5,328 nucleotides of DNA from Cyclobacteriaceae bacterium (GTDB lineage Bacteria > Bacteroidota > Bacteroidia > Cytophagales > Cyclobacteriaceae): assembly GCA_015492915.1 (NCBI GenBank), contig WGED01000038.1:1-5328 (forward strand). The letters run 5' to 3'. How positions within the stretch are numbered: position 1 is the first letter of the stretch; the number at the start of each line of letters is the position of its first letter. The notes under the pieces are model-generated. The model saw nothing but the letters and a program-made list of their open reading frames with translations. It was not told the DNA's origin and did no database searches. Below, piece after piece: positions 1 through 5,328 of this stretch. The translations under genes and the position numbers were made by a program.

Positions 1-204
1 CCAATCCCGACGAGGGACGGAGGGAGTATTCCGATTGTTGCGCTTTTTGAAAAAGAGCTGGGGCTTAATTCATTGCTTCTTGGTCTGGGGCTTGACAGCG
101 ATGCGATTCATTCACCAAACGAGAGCTTCGGTGTTGAAAATTATCTGAAAGGGATCGAAACAATTATCCTGTTTCACAAGCATTTTGCATTACTCAACAA
201 ATAA
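1..204 (+). CDS. M20-family metallodipeptidase, C-terminal fragment (5' end off the window)
   Basis: Reading frame 1 is open from the first base to TAA at 202-204 and gives the last 67 residues of a longer protein. Near its start it reads TRDGGSIPIV, followed about 25 residues later by the motif IHSPNE. In the carnosinase/CNDP-type M20 peptidases the same two elements (REGGSIP and AHSQNE) form the substrate-binding loop and supply the last metal-ligand histidine, here residue 37 of the fragment. The fragment ends in a helix of the GIETIILF type, usual for the C-terminus of this family. By family knowledge the enzyme is a cytoplasmic dinuclear-metal exopeptidase that hydrolyses dipeptides or related amides; the exact substrate cannot be told from the tail. 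The other metal ligands and the dimerisation domain lie outside the window. The family call is firm, the specificity is open. Confidence 0.9.
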   Translation, partial: PIPTRDGGSIPIVALFEKELGLNSLLLGLGLDSDAIHSPNESFGVENYLKGIETIILFHKHFALLNK

Positions 205-209
205 AAAAC

Positions 210-247
210 TGTGACCTGCGGTGGCAATATGTGTCACCAAGGTCACA
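210..247. repeat. Hyphenated palindrome / strong hairpin between the peptidase and dsbD
   Basis: TGTGACCT (210-217) and AGGTCACA (240-247) are perfect 8-base inverted arms. Inside them GGTGGC (220-225) pairs with GTCACC (233-238) with one G-T wobble, leaving a 7-base loop at 226-232 and a small internal loop. It begins 5 bases after the peptidase stop codon. No T-run follows it on the + strand (ATTAAATAAA instead), so it is not a standard intrinsic terminator for the peptidase. The TGTGA/TCACA outer halves are also dyad-operator-like. It could be an mRNA 3'-end stabilising hairpin, an attenuator or a regulator site ahead of dsbD; the sequence alone does not decide. Confidence 0.6.
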
Positions 248-311
248 TTAAATAAATGGCTGTTGAAAGATCTTTGCCGCAATATTTGAAGGTGGCATAT
301 TATTAAACGGT

Positions 312-315
312 GGAG
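312..315 (+). promoter_or_regulatory. Ribosome-binding site favouring the ATG start of dsbD
   Basis: GGAG lies 6 bases before ATG 322, a good Shine-Dalgarno spacing. The in-frame GTG at 310 has only AT-rich sequence upstream and overlaps this site. From ATG 322 the protein begins directly with a short basic segment and a hydrophobic signal sequence, so 322 is the preferred start. Confidence 0.6.
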
Positions 316-321
316 AAGATC

Positions 322-2805
322 ATGAGAAAGATATTGATTGTATTTCTGGCGGGATTCATTGCCATTTCCGGGTTGTACGCGCAGGTGCTCAAACCGATTG
401 AATGGAGCTTTGATGTGAGCAACAGGGAGGTGAAGCCAGGCGATGAAGTGGAACTTATATTCAGGGCGTCGATAAACCCGAAATGGTATTTGTACTCATC
501 GGATTTCGACCCGGACCTTGGACCCATGGTGACGGAGTTTACCTTTGAACCCCATGCCGGCTATGAGCTTGTGGGCAAGATAGTCCCCGTCAATCCTAAA
601 AGGAAATACGACAAGATCTGGGATGGTGAGGTAAGTTACTTCAAAGGAACCGGCGAATTTCGTCAGAAGATAAAGATAAGAGGCCCTAACCCTGTTATTA
701 AAGGTTCTTTCTCATATCAGGTTTGTTCTGATGTGGACGGCAAGTGTATCCCGTTTGACGAAGATTTTGTTTTCGATAATTTCACCGTAAGTGTTAAAGA
801 GGGTTCGGAAGCTTCATCACCGATTCAGACACAGACATTGAAGTTGCCTGATGGCGATAGTCCGCTATCAGGCGGCAGCGGAATAATCGAGCCTGTCTCA
901 TGGAATTTTGAGCTTTCCAAAGCTTCTCCAGCCGAAGGAGACGAGATCGAGTTGATCTTCAGAGCGCAAATCGATAACGGTTGGCACCTTTACTCTTCGG
1001 ACAATACACTGGAACCGGGGCCGATTCCCGCCACATTCAGTTTCAAAGAGAATGATACTTACGACCTTATCGGGGAGATCATCCCTGTGGGGGCAAAGAA
1101 AAAATTTGATAAAATCTTTGACGGAGAAGTCACCTATTTCGAAAAAACGGCAGAGTTCCGCCAAAAGGTAAAAATCAAAAATACAGACTTTTCCATAGCG
1201 GGCAGCATAGAATATCAGGTCTGCTCCGACATTGACGGCAAATGCATTCCTTTTGAAGAAGACTTCCGCTTTGGGGCTACAGGCAAAAAGGAAGCTGCCG
1301 ATGCGAAAGCGGAAAAACCGAAGAAGAATCTGCTGAAGGCGCGAGATTCCATATCGCCGTATTCTCTGCTGGCATTTATGGTAGTGGCTTTCCTGGCGGG
1401 TCTGGCAGCGCTCTTCACGCCGTGCGTTTTTCCAATGATTCCCATGACGGTGTCCTTTTTTACGGGCAGGGCCAAAAATCGTCGTCAGGGCATCAAAAAT
1501 GCCGTTATCTATGGATTTTCGATTATTTTTATCTATACATTTATCGGCTCGGTCATCGCACCCTTCATGGGGCCCGAGACAGCCAATGAACTCGCAACCA
1601 ACTGGGTGCCCAATCTCATCTTCTTCCTGGTGTTCTTCATCTTTGCACTCTCTTTCTTCGGCCTTTTTGAGATAACGCTGCCAAGTTCATGGGTAAATAA
1701 AATGGATCAGAAAGCCGACAAGGGCGGATTGGGCGGCATCTTTTTTATGGCGTTTACGCTCGTTCTGGTCTCTTTTTCATGCACGGGACCTATCGTCGGC
1801 AGTATCCTGGTGGAGTCAGCCGGCGGCCTCATCCTGAAACCGATATTGGGGATGTTTGCCTTTTCACTGGCTTTTGCCATACCCTTTACGCTGTTTGCCA
1901 TCTTCCCCGAATGGCTCAATTCATTGCCGAAATCCGGCGGGTGGCTCAACTCTGTAAAGGTTGTGTTGGGTTTTCTGGAATTGGCATTTGCACTTAAATT
2001 CATCAGCGTGGCCGACCAGGCATATCACTGGGGCATCCTTGACAGGGAGGTATATCTGTCATTCTGGATTGTGATATTTGGCTTTCTCGGCTTTTATGTC
2101 CTCGGCAAAATACGATTGCCTCACGACAGCAAGGTGGAAACCATCGGTGTTTTCCGTCTGTTGCTCTCCATCGTTATTTTCTCTTTTGTCCTGTACCTGA
2201 TACCGGGCATGTTCGGCGCCCCACTCAAGGCGCTGGCAGGTTATCTGCCGCCGATGTCGACTCATGATTTCAATCTGATGGAAGCGCGTTCTTATGACGA
2301 TTCGGGAGATGAAAATCTGTGTGAAAAACCAAAATATGCGGATTTCTTACATTTCCCGCATGGTATCAAAGGTTATTTCGATTATGAACAGGCCCTGGCT
2401 TGTGCCAAAGAGCAAAATAAGCCGATTTTCATAGACTTTACGGGTCATGGATGCGTAAATTGCAGAGAGATGGAAGCGCGGGTGTGGTCAGACCCTGAAG
2501 TGCTGAAAAGGCTCAAGAATGACTTCATCATGCTGGCCCTCTATGTGGATGATAAAACCGAATTACCCGAATCGGAATGGTACACTTCTGAGTATGACAA
2601 TAAGGTGAAAAAAAGCATAGGGAAGCAAAATGCCGATCTGCAAATACGAAAATTTAACAACAACGCCCAGCCGTTTTATGTCATCATGGATGCTGATGAA
2701 AATATCCTGGTGGAGCCGAAGTCCTATGATCTCGATGTAAATAATTTCGTCGAGTTTCTCGAACAGGGCAAAAAGGCATTTGCCGAAAGAAATAAAAACA
2801 AATAA
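322..2805 (+). CDS. dsbD: Thiol:disulfide interchange protein DsbD with duplicated N-terminal alpha domain
   Basis: A complete 827-residue inner-membrane protein (831 if GTG 310 is used). By family knowledge DsbD passes electrons from cytoplasmic thioredoxin through its membrane domain to its periplasmic domains and then to partner proteins in disulfide isomerisation, cytochrome c maturation or oxidant repair. Residues 1-20 look like a signal peptide (MRKILIVFLAGF...). Residues 24-151 and 190-317 are two copies of the DsbD alpha domain, each with a cysteine pair before IPF (C135/C142 and C301/C308). About eight hydrophobic segments span roughly 347-632, with the membrane redox cysteines C368 (FTPCVFPMIP) and C487 (SFSCTGP). 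The C-terminal thioredoxin-like gamma domain, from about 690, has C711-V-N-C714 and a probable cis-proline P784 (AQPFYV). All redox pairs are intact, so the protein should be active. E. coli DsbD is about 565 residues with one alpha domain; the extra length here comes partly from the second copy. It starts 117 bases after the peptidase and has no obvious partner gene beside it. Confidence 0.95.
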   Translation: MRKILIVFLAGFIAISGLYAQVLKPIEWSFDVSNREVKPGDEVELIFRASINPKWYLYSSDFDPDLGPMVTEFTFEPHAGYELVGKIVPVNPKRKYDKIWDGEVSYFKGTGEFRQKIKIRGPNPVIKGSFSYQVCSDVDGKCIPFDEDFVFDNFTVSVKEGSEASSPIQTQTLKLPDGDSPLSGGSGIIEPVSWNFELSKASPAEGDEIELIFRAQIDNGWHLYSSDNTLEPGPIPATFSFKENDTYDLIGEIIPVGAKKKFDKIFDGEVTYFEKTAEFRQKVKIKNTDFSIAGSIEYQVCSDIDGKCIPFEEDFRFGATGKKEAADAKAEKPKKNLLKARDSISPYSLLAFMVVAFLAGLAALFTPCVFPMIPMTVSFFTGRAKNRRQGIKNAVIYGFSIIFIYTFIGSVIAPFMGPETANELATNWVPNLIFFLVFFIFALSFFGLFEITLPSSWVNKMDQKADKGGLGGIFFMAFTLVLVSFSCTGPIVGSILVESAGGLILKPILGMFAFSLAFAIPFTLFAIFPEWLNSLPKSGGWLNSVKVVLGFLELAFALKFISVADQAYHWGILDREVYLSFWIVIFGFLGFYVLGKIRLPHDSKVETIGVFRLLLSIVIFSFVLYLIPGMFGAPLKALAGYLPPMSTHDFNLMEARSYDDSGDENLCEKPKYADFLHFPHGIKGYFDYEQALACAKEQNKPIFIDFTGHGCVNCREMEARVWSDPEVLKRLKNDFIMLALYVDDKTELPESEWYTSEYDNKVKKSIGKQNADLQIRKFNNNAQPFYVIMDADENILVEPKSYDLDVNNFVEFLEQGKKAFAERNKNK
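391..1272 (+). repeat. Intragenic tandem duplication of the DsbD alpha domain
   Basis: The coding segments 391-774 (residues 24-151) and 889-1272 (residues 190-317) encode two 128-residue domains that align without gaps; W28 to C135 and W194 to C301 are both 107 residues. By my hand count about 69 of 128 positions are identical, including the strings FRQK, YQVCSD and DGKCIPF. A Ser/Pro/Gly-rich linker of about 38 residues separates the copies. The nucleotide copies differ at many third positions, so the duplication is old and not an assembly artefact. Confidence 0.9.
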
Positions 2806-2836
2806 GAATTAACACTAAAAATTTTAGCATCTGTCG

Positions 2837-2866
2837 TTGTTAATTAAAAAAAATTTATAACTTTTG
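2837..2866 (+). promoter_or_regulatory. Candidate Bacteroidota-type promoter upstream of the 481-residue protein gene
   Basis: TTG at 2837-2839 is followed after 18 bases by TAACTTTTG (2858-2866). This resembles the Bacteroidota -33 TTG and -7 TAnnTTTG elements but has one extra base inside the -7 element. It lies in the 132-base AT-rich gap after dsbD and would give a leader of about 65 bases. Confidence 0.35.
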
Positions 2867-2904
2867 CGGTTAAATATTACATTCATTTAAAATTTTCAAA
2901 ATTT

Positions 2905-2912
2905 TACTTTTG
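2905..2912 (+). promoter_or_regulatory. Candidate -7 element (TACTTTTG) close to the 481-residue protein gene
   Basis: TACTTTTG is an exact match to the Bacteroidota -7 consensus TAnnTTTG and lies 25 bases before ATG 2938, but there is no good TTTG at the expected distance upstream (about 2882-2886). It is an alternative to the element ending at 2866. Together they suggest the gene has its own promoter separate from dsbD. Confidence 0.35.
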
Positions 2913-2937
2913 TCAGGCATTTTTTACACAACGCAGA

Positions 2938-4383
2938 ATGGCTAAACTAAAAAACATTATTAAGCAACTTTCGGAGGAGGATTACCGCGCAATCTATGAT
3001 TCACTGATTGAGAGCAGCGCTGACAAGTCGGCATTTTTACTGAAGGCAATGCGCGAAAAGCAGCAGTCGGATAACAAGATCATGGAAGAGCTCGATGTGA
3101 ATACCAATGCGTATTACACCTTGCGATCGAGGCTCAACCAGAAGATTGAAGAATATCTGTTGCAACAAATGGAGAATCCTCGCACCGATATCCTCAAAAA
3201 AGTGGCTAACATCAATGAAATCATTTTCACCAAAAAGAGGGCCATTGCCATAGCTACGTTAAAAAAGCTGGAAAAGGAGTTGCTGGATTATGACCTGTCG
3301 AATGAACTCACCATCGTCTATAAATTTCTGAAAAAGCTTCATATCAATTCCGCCGATTATTTTAACTATTCGCAGCTTTACAACAAGCACGTAGCTTATA
3401 CACTCGCAGTTGATAAAGCCGAAGACCTGTTGGCGGAGTATTTCAAAAAGTATGGAAATTTTGCTCTTTCGGGAGAGGAAATCGGCAAGACGGAGCTGGC
3501 CCTTCTTGCAAAGGAAATGAATAATGTCTGCGGTTTGTACAAATCACACAGGCTCTATGTTTATCAAAGCTGCCTGAATATCTTCCACAGGTTGTATGTC
3601 GAGAAAGAAGAGACACTCGAAGATGACCTGGAGCCGATCGAAGACATCCTTCAGAATGTTCAGAAAATATTCGATGAATATCACCTCGATTCCATATACT
3701 ACCACCTCAGGATTGTATTCGAATATCTCAAGCTTGAATATTACGATCATTATAAAGTTTACAGGAAAGCCGAGAACTATTTTGATGAGGTGAATGATTC
3801 CTGTGCCGATCTTTTGTCGAATTATACCCTTTATACCTATCCTGCACAGTTTCTGCTCACCAAGATCAGGCGCCATGTGAGGATAAATACGGTAGAGGAG
3901 ATGTACGATGAGAATGAACGGCTGTTCCAGGATTACGAGCCTGACAAAAATGACCTCCCCAACTACATCACTTATGTGATTTACCGGGCATTGTCATGCT
4001 ATTACAAAAAGAAATATGACGAAGCAGCCCGCTGGGTCAATAATCTGCTCAACGAAATCAGTCTGAAAAAATTCCCGATGGCGCAACTGGAGATCAAGAC
4101 GGTGCTCGCGCTGCAATATTGCATGGTCAAGGATTATGACCTCTTCAATCAGTTGATCAACAGCATACAGCGACAGATCAGGCTGCTGGGCAAGGATGCC
4201 TGCGAGCACATTGTCATTTTTACGAAAATGCTGAAAATCTCAATCAGCGATTCGAAAAAGAATAAAAAGTCGAAAATCGAGGCACTGGCAGAAAAAATCA
4301 AAAACATCGAGCTCGATTACTTCGCACCAACATTGCTGGTGAAAATCGATGAAGAATTTATAAATAATCTAAGCAGAGAATAA
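2938..4383 (+). CDS. Conserved-looking helical protein of unknown function, TPR-like
   Basis: I do not recognise a characterised family for this complete 481-residue protein. It has no signal peptide and no membrane segment, so it should be cytoplasmic. The whole chain reads as amphipathic helices rich in Lys, Glu, Leu and Tyr. The N-terminal 90 residues contain a compact segment (about 44-75, with ELDVNTNAYYTLRSRLNQK) that faintly recalls a helix-turn-helix, though this is only an impression. Residues about 344-378 (IYRALSCYYKKKYDEAARWV) have the aromatic/alanine spacing of a tetratricopeptide repeat, and the long middle region is likely a solenoid of similar degenerate helix pairs. A Lys/Ser-rich patch (437-446) precedes a last helical segment. 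No catalytic motif is visible. It follows dsbD by 132 bases, probably with its own promoter, and converges with the response regulator gene 7 bases downstream. A scaffold or regulatory protein-binding role is an inference only. Coding quality is good, and the start ATG is the first in frame after AT-rich sequence. Confidence 0.85.
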   Translation: MAKLKNIIKQLSEEDYRAIYDSLIESSADKSAFLLKAMREKQQSDNKIMEELDVNTNAYYTLRSRLNQKIEEYLLQQMENPRTDILKKVANINEIIFTKKRAIAIATLKKLEKELLDYDLSNELTIVYKFLKKLHINSADYFNYSQLYNKHVAYTLAVDKAEDLLAEYFKKYGNFALSGEEIGKTELALLAKEMNNVCGLYKSHRLYVYQSCLNIFHRLYVEKEETLEDDLEPIEDILQNVQKIFDEYHLDSIYYHLRIVFEYLKLEYYDHYKVYRKAENYFDEVNDSCADLLSNYTLYTYPAQFLLTKIRRHVRINTVEEMYDENERLFQDYEPDKNDLPNYITYVIYRALSCYYKKKYDEAARWVNNLLNEISLKKFPMAQLEIKTVLALQYCMVKDYDLFNQLINSIQRQIRLLGKDACEHIVIFTKMLKISISDSKKNKKSKIEALAEKIKNIELDYFAPTLLVKIDEEFINNLSRE

Positions 4384-4390
4384 AAACGGA

Positions 4391-4810
4391 TCAGACATCC
4401 AGTGATTCAAGATTTTCCTGGCTCAAAGGCTTGTTGATATACTTTTTCACGTAAGCATATTCCTTTGATTTGTTCACATCCTGCGGATTGATGGAAGATG
4501 TGAGCATCACGATCTTGCACTTATTTTTGGTGTTGTCCTGGAGCTTTTCAAATTCATCCAAAAACTGAAACCCATCCATCAGGGGCATGTCAATATCGAG
4601 GAAGATAACATCGGGCAGAATTTGTTCAGCAATGCCATCCAGCTTTTCTACATTTTTGAGGAATTCAATAGCACTTCGCGCTCCCGTATGTGTATATATG
4701 TGCTGAGTGATGTTGGCTGCCTCTATCATTTTTTGATTTATCAGATTATCGATCTCATTGTCATCGATAAGCATAACAGCAAAAAAATTTGTTCCTTCTG
4801 CGTTTGACAT
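4391..4810 (-). CDS. Single-domain (CheY-like) response regulator
   Basis: A 139-residue protein consisting of one receiver domain and no output domain. All hallmark residues are present: the acidic pair D16-D17 (LIDDNEID), the phospho-acceptor D72 (IFLDIDMPLMDGF), the switch residue T104 (VMLTSS) and the conserved lysine K127 before proline (YINKPLS). It should therefore bind Mg2+ and be phosphorylated by a histidine kinase, acting through protein-protein contact and not by binding DNA. No kinase is in the window, so its partner is unknown; in this phylum such regulators often work with hybrid kinases encoded elsewhere. ATG at 4808-4810 is preferred over the in-frame Met at residue 13, because the latter would cut off most of the first beta strand. 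The gene has a clear promoter 90 bases upstream and converges with the helical-protein gene. Confidence 0.97.
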   Translation of the reverse strand: MSNAEGTNFFAVMLIDDNEIDNLINQKMIEAANITQHIYTHTGARSAIEFLKNVEKLDGIAEQILPDVIFLDIDMPLMDGFQFLDEFEKLQDNTKNKCKIVMLTSSINPQDVNKSKEYAYVKKYINKPLSQENLESLDV

Positions 4811-4854
4811 ACTATTTGAGTTTTACAAAATGCCCTTTAAAATGATGTTTAAAA

Positions 4855-4881
4855 TTACACTTTGGTGGGAAAATACAGCAT
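4855..4881 (-). CDS. Possible 8-codon upstream ORF in the response regulator leader
   Basis: On the minus strand ATG (4879-4881) opens a short frame, MLYFPTKV, ending in TAA at 4855-4857. A purine-rich GGGAGG directly abuts the ATG (4882-4887), so spacing is too tight for a standard ribosome site. It lies between the regulator promoter and its ATG. It may be chance; translation is not established. Confidence 0.2.
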   Translation of the reverse strand: MLYFPTKV

Positions 4882-4899
4882 CCTCCCGCTAAGTGTCTC

Positions 4900-4930
4900 C
4901 AAATCTATGAGTTTATAAGTTTTTTTCAAA
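4900..4930 (-). promoter_or_regulatory. Bacteroidota-type promoter of the response regulator gene
   Basis: Read on the minus strand, TTTG (4930-4927) is followed after exactly 19 bases by TAGATTTG (4907-4900). Both elements match the -33 TTTG and -7 TAnnTTTG consensus recognised by the primary sigma factor of Bacteroidota, with the usual spacing. Transcription would begin near 4893-4896 and give a leader of about 85 bases before ATG 4810. Confidence 0.7.
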
Positions 4931-5147
4931 TCAGATTGATGAGGTATTAGGTAAGTTTTATTTTAAATTTTAAAGTATTACTATAAGTCTTACCTCAGAA
5001 AAAGCTCATTTTTAGTTAAAATCAATTTTTTTATACGCAAAATATCGACAATTAATATTTAGCGACAAAGCAAGTTATAGGTAATAATTTTGTGAATATC
5101 ACCCCATTAGGCAATTGACAAGGGGGTGTAAAACCAAAAAACATAAA
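4931..5147. other. AT-rich intergenic region without a recognised gene
   Basis: Together with the regulator leader, the gap between the response regulator and the rpmA terminator is about 340 bases (4811-5147). In 4931-5147 I see no credible open frame, tRNA or rRNA. It holds a 7-base inverted repeat (AGGTAAG 4949-4955 and CTTACCT 4989-4995, 33 bases apart), a GC-rich hairpin CACCCC/GGGGTG (5100-5105 and 5123-5128), and an isolated -7-like TAATTTTG (5085-5092, +). Confidence 0.6.
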
Positions 5148-5170
5148 AAAAGCCGGAAATACCGGCTTTT
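5148..5170 (-). terminator. Rho-independent terminator of rpmA
   Basis: AAAAGCCGG (5148-5156) and CCGGCTTTT (5162-5170) form a perfect 9-base-pair stem with a 5-base loop. On the minus strand the stem runs into an uninterrupted T-run (5151-5145) and a second T-rich stretch, starting 21 bases after the rpmA stop. On the + strand only four T follow the GC core, so termination there would be weaker. Confidence 0.9.
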
Positions 5171-5191
5171 AAAATATGGTTAAATGTTCTT

Positions 5192-5306
5192 TCAGGCCTC
5201 TGCAGGCTCAACGTAAACAAACGATCTGTTTTTCCTTCCTTTCTTAAAATGCACGGTACCGTCGATAAGCGCAAACAACGTATGGTCCTTGCCCATGCCT
5301 ACATTA
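5192..5306 (-). CDS. rpmA: 50S ribosomal protein L27, C-terminal fragment (5' end missing)
   Basis: The minus-strand frame ending in TGA (5194-5192) encodes NVGMGKDHTLFALIDG followed by a basic stretch (HFKKGRKNRSFVYVEP) and AEA. This matches the conserved end of bacterial L27, including the NVG-GxDHTLF signature that E. coli L27 carries as NVGCGRDHTLF. L27 is a large-subunit protein whose N-terminus reaches the peptidyl-transferase centre; that part (about 50 residues) is missing. The genuine sequence stops at about 5306. Beyond it the frame continues into adapter and would read MCIRDS from an apparent ATG at 5323-5321, which is not a real N-terminus. In most bacteria rplU lies just upstream, which would be off the right end. 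The gene is closed by the terminator at 5148-5170. Confidence 0.96.
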
Positions 5307-5328
5307 CTGTCTCTTATACACATCTGAC
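5307..5328. other. Nextera / Tn5 mosaic-end adapter left on the contig end
   Basis: Bases 5307-5325 are CTGTCTCTTATACACATCT, the complement of the 19-base engineered Tn5 mosaic end used in tagmentation libraries. The last three bases, GAC, continue into the read-side adapter sequence. It abuts rpmA coding sequence at a position where L27 should continue. This is untrimmed adapter and should be clipped; it is not a transposon end in the genome. Confidence 0.96.

Noticed and set aside
269..288. Promoter for dsbD (GATCTTTG 269-276 or AATATTTG 281-288)
   Set aside because: Each has one mismatch to TAnnTTTG and neither has a TTTG at the right distance upstream, so I do not annotate a dsbD promoter.
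310..321. GTG at 310 as the dsbD start
   Set aside because: It adds only four residues (M-E-K-I) before the signal peptide, has no ribosome site, and overlaps the GGAG that serves ATG 322. It remains possible but is less likely.
303..2265. Open frames antisense or out of frame within dsbD, such as 898-1164, 1215-1475 and 1707-2003 (-)
   Set aside because: They lie inside a gene with intact domain architecture, encode no recognisable protein, and are explained as shadow frames.
3067..3162. Helix-turn-helix DNA-binding domain in the 481-residue protein (about residues 44-75)
   Set aside because: The helical pattern is only loosely similar and no family signature is visible, so it is mentioned as an impression and not annotated as a domain.
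3544..4209. Antisense and out-of-frame open frames within the helical-protein gene
   Set aside because: They have no recognisable product or independent start signals and overlap a full-length frame on the + strand.
4622..4807. Plus-strand open frame opposite the response regulator
   Set aside because: It is the shadow of a receiver domain with all catalytic residues on the minus strand.
5307..5328. Tn5-like transposon end, that is, a mobile element boundary
   Set aside because: The sequence is the engineered mosaic end used in library kits, with kit-specific bases after it, at the contig end, interrupting L27. Contamination explains it fully.

Overview
The window looks like a contig from a member of the Bacteroidota. 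Three things point there: a textbook Bacteroidota promoter (TTTG, 19 bases, TAnnTTTG) ahead of the response regulator gene, a long DsbD of the form common in that phylum, and protein sequences (M20 dipeptidase tail, L27 tail, CheY-like regulator) that read as Bacteroidota versions. No finer placement is supported. The right end is the edge of a sequencing assembly, because the last 22 bases are library adapter and not genome.

Layout, left to right. Bases 1-204 (+) are the C-terminal 67 codons of an M20-family metallodipeptidase. Bases 205-321 are a spacer with a strong hyphenated palindrome (210-247). Bases 322-2805 (+) encode a complete DsbD-type transmembrane thiol:disulfide reductase with an unusual tandem duplication of its periplasmic alpha domain. 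Bases 2806-2937 are AT-rich and carry candidate promoter elements. Bases 2938-4383 (+) encode a 481-residue, cytoplasmic, all-helical protein of unknown function with a TPR-like segment. It is convergent, across only 7 bases, with a single-domain CheY-like response regulator (4391-4810, -). Bases 4811-5147 are AT-rich and hold the regulator's promoter and leader but no clear gene. A clean intrinsic terminator (5148-5170) ends rpmA, whose C-terminal codons (5192-5306, -) run off the right end and are fused to Nextera/Tn5 mosaic-end adapter (5307-5328).

The genes do not form one obvious operon or pathway. DsbD would carry electrons from cytoplasmic thioredoxin across the inner membrane to periplasmic thiol proteins. 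The response regulator is an orphan, with no histidine kinase in view, and the helical protein next to it is the main unknown. No CRISPR array, tRNA, rRNA, insertion sequence, toxin-antitoxin pair or recognisable defence module is present. The points most worth following are the doubled DsbD alpha domain, the uncharacterised 481-residue protein, and the adapter artefact, which would produce a false N-terminus on L27.
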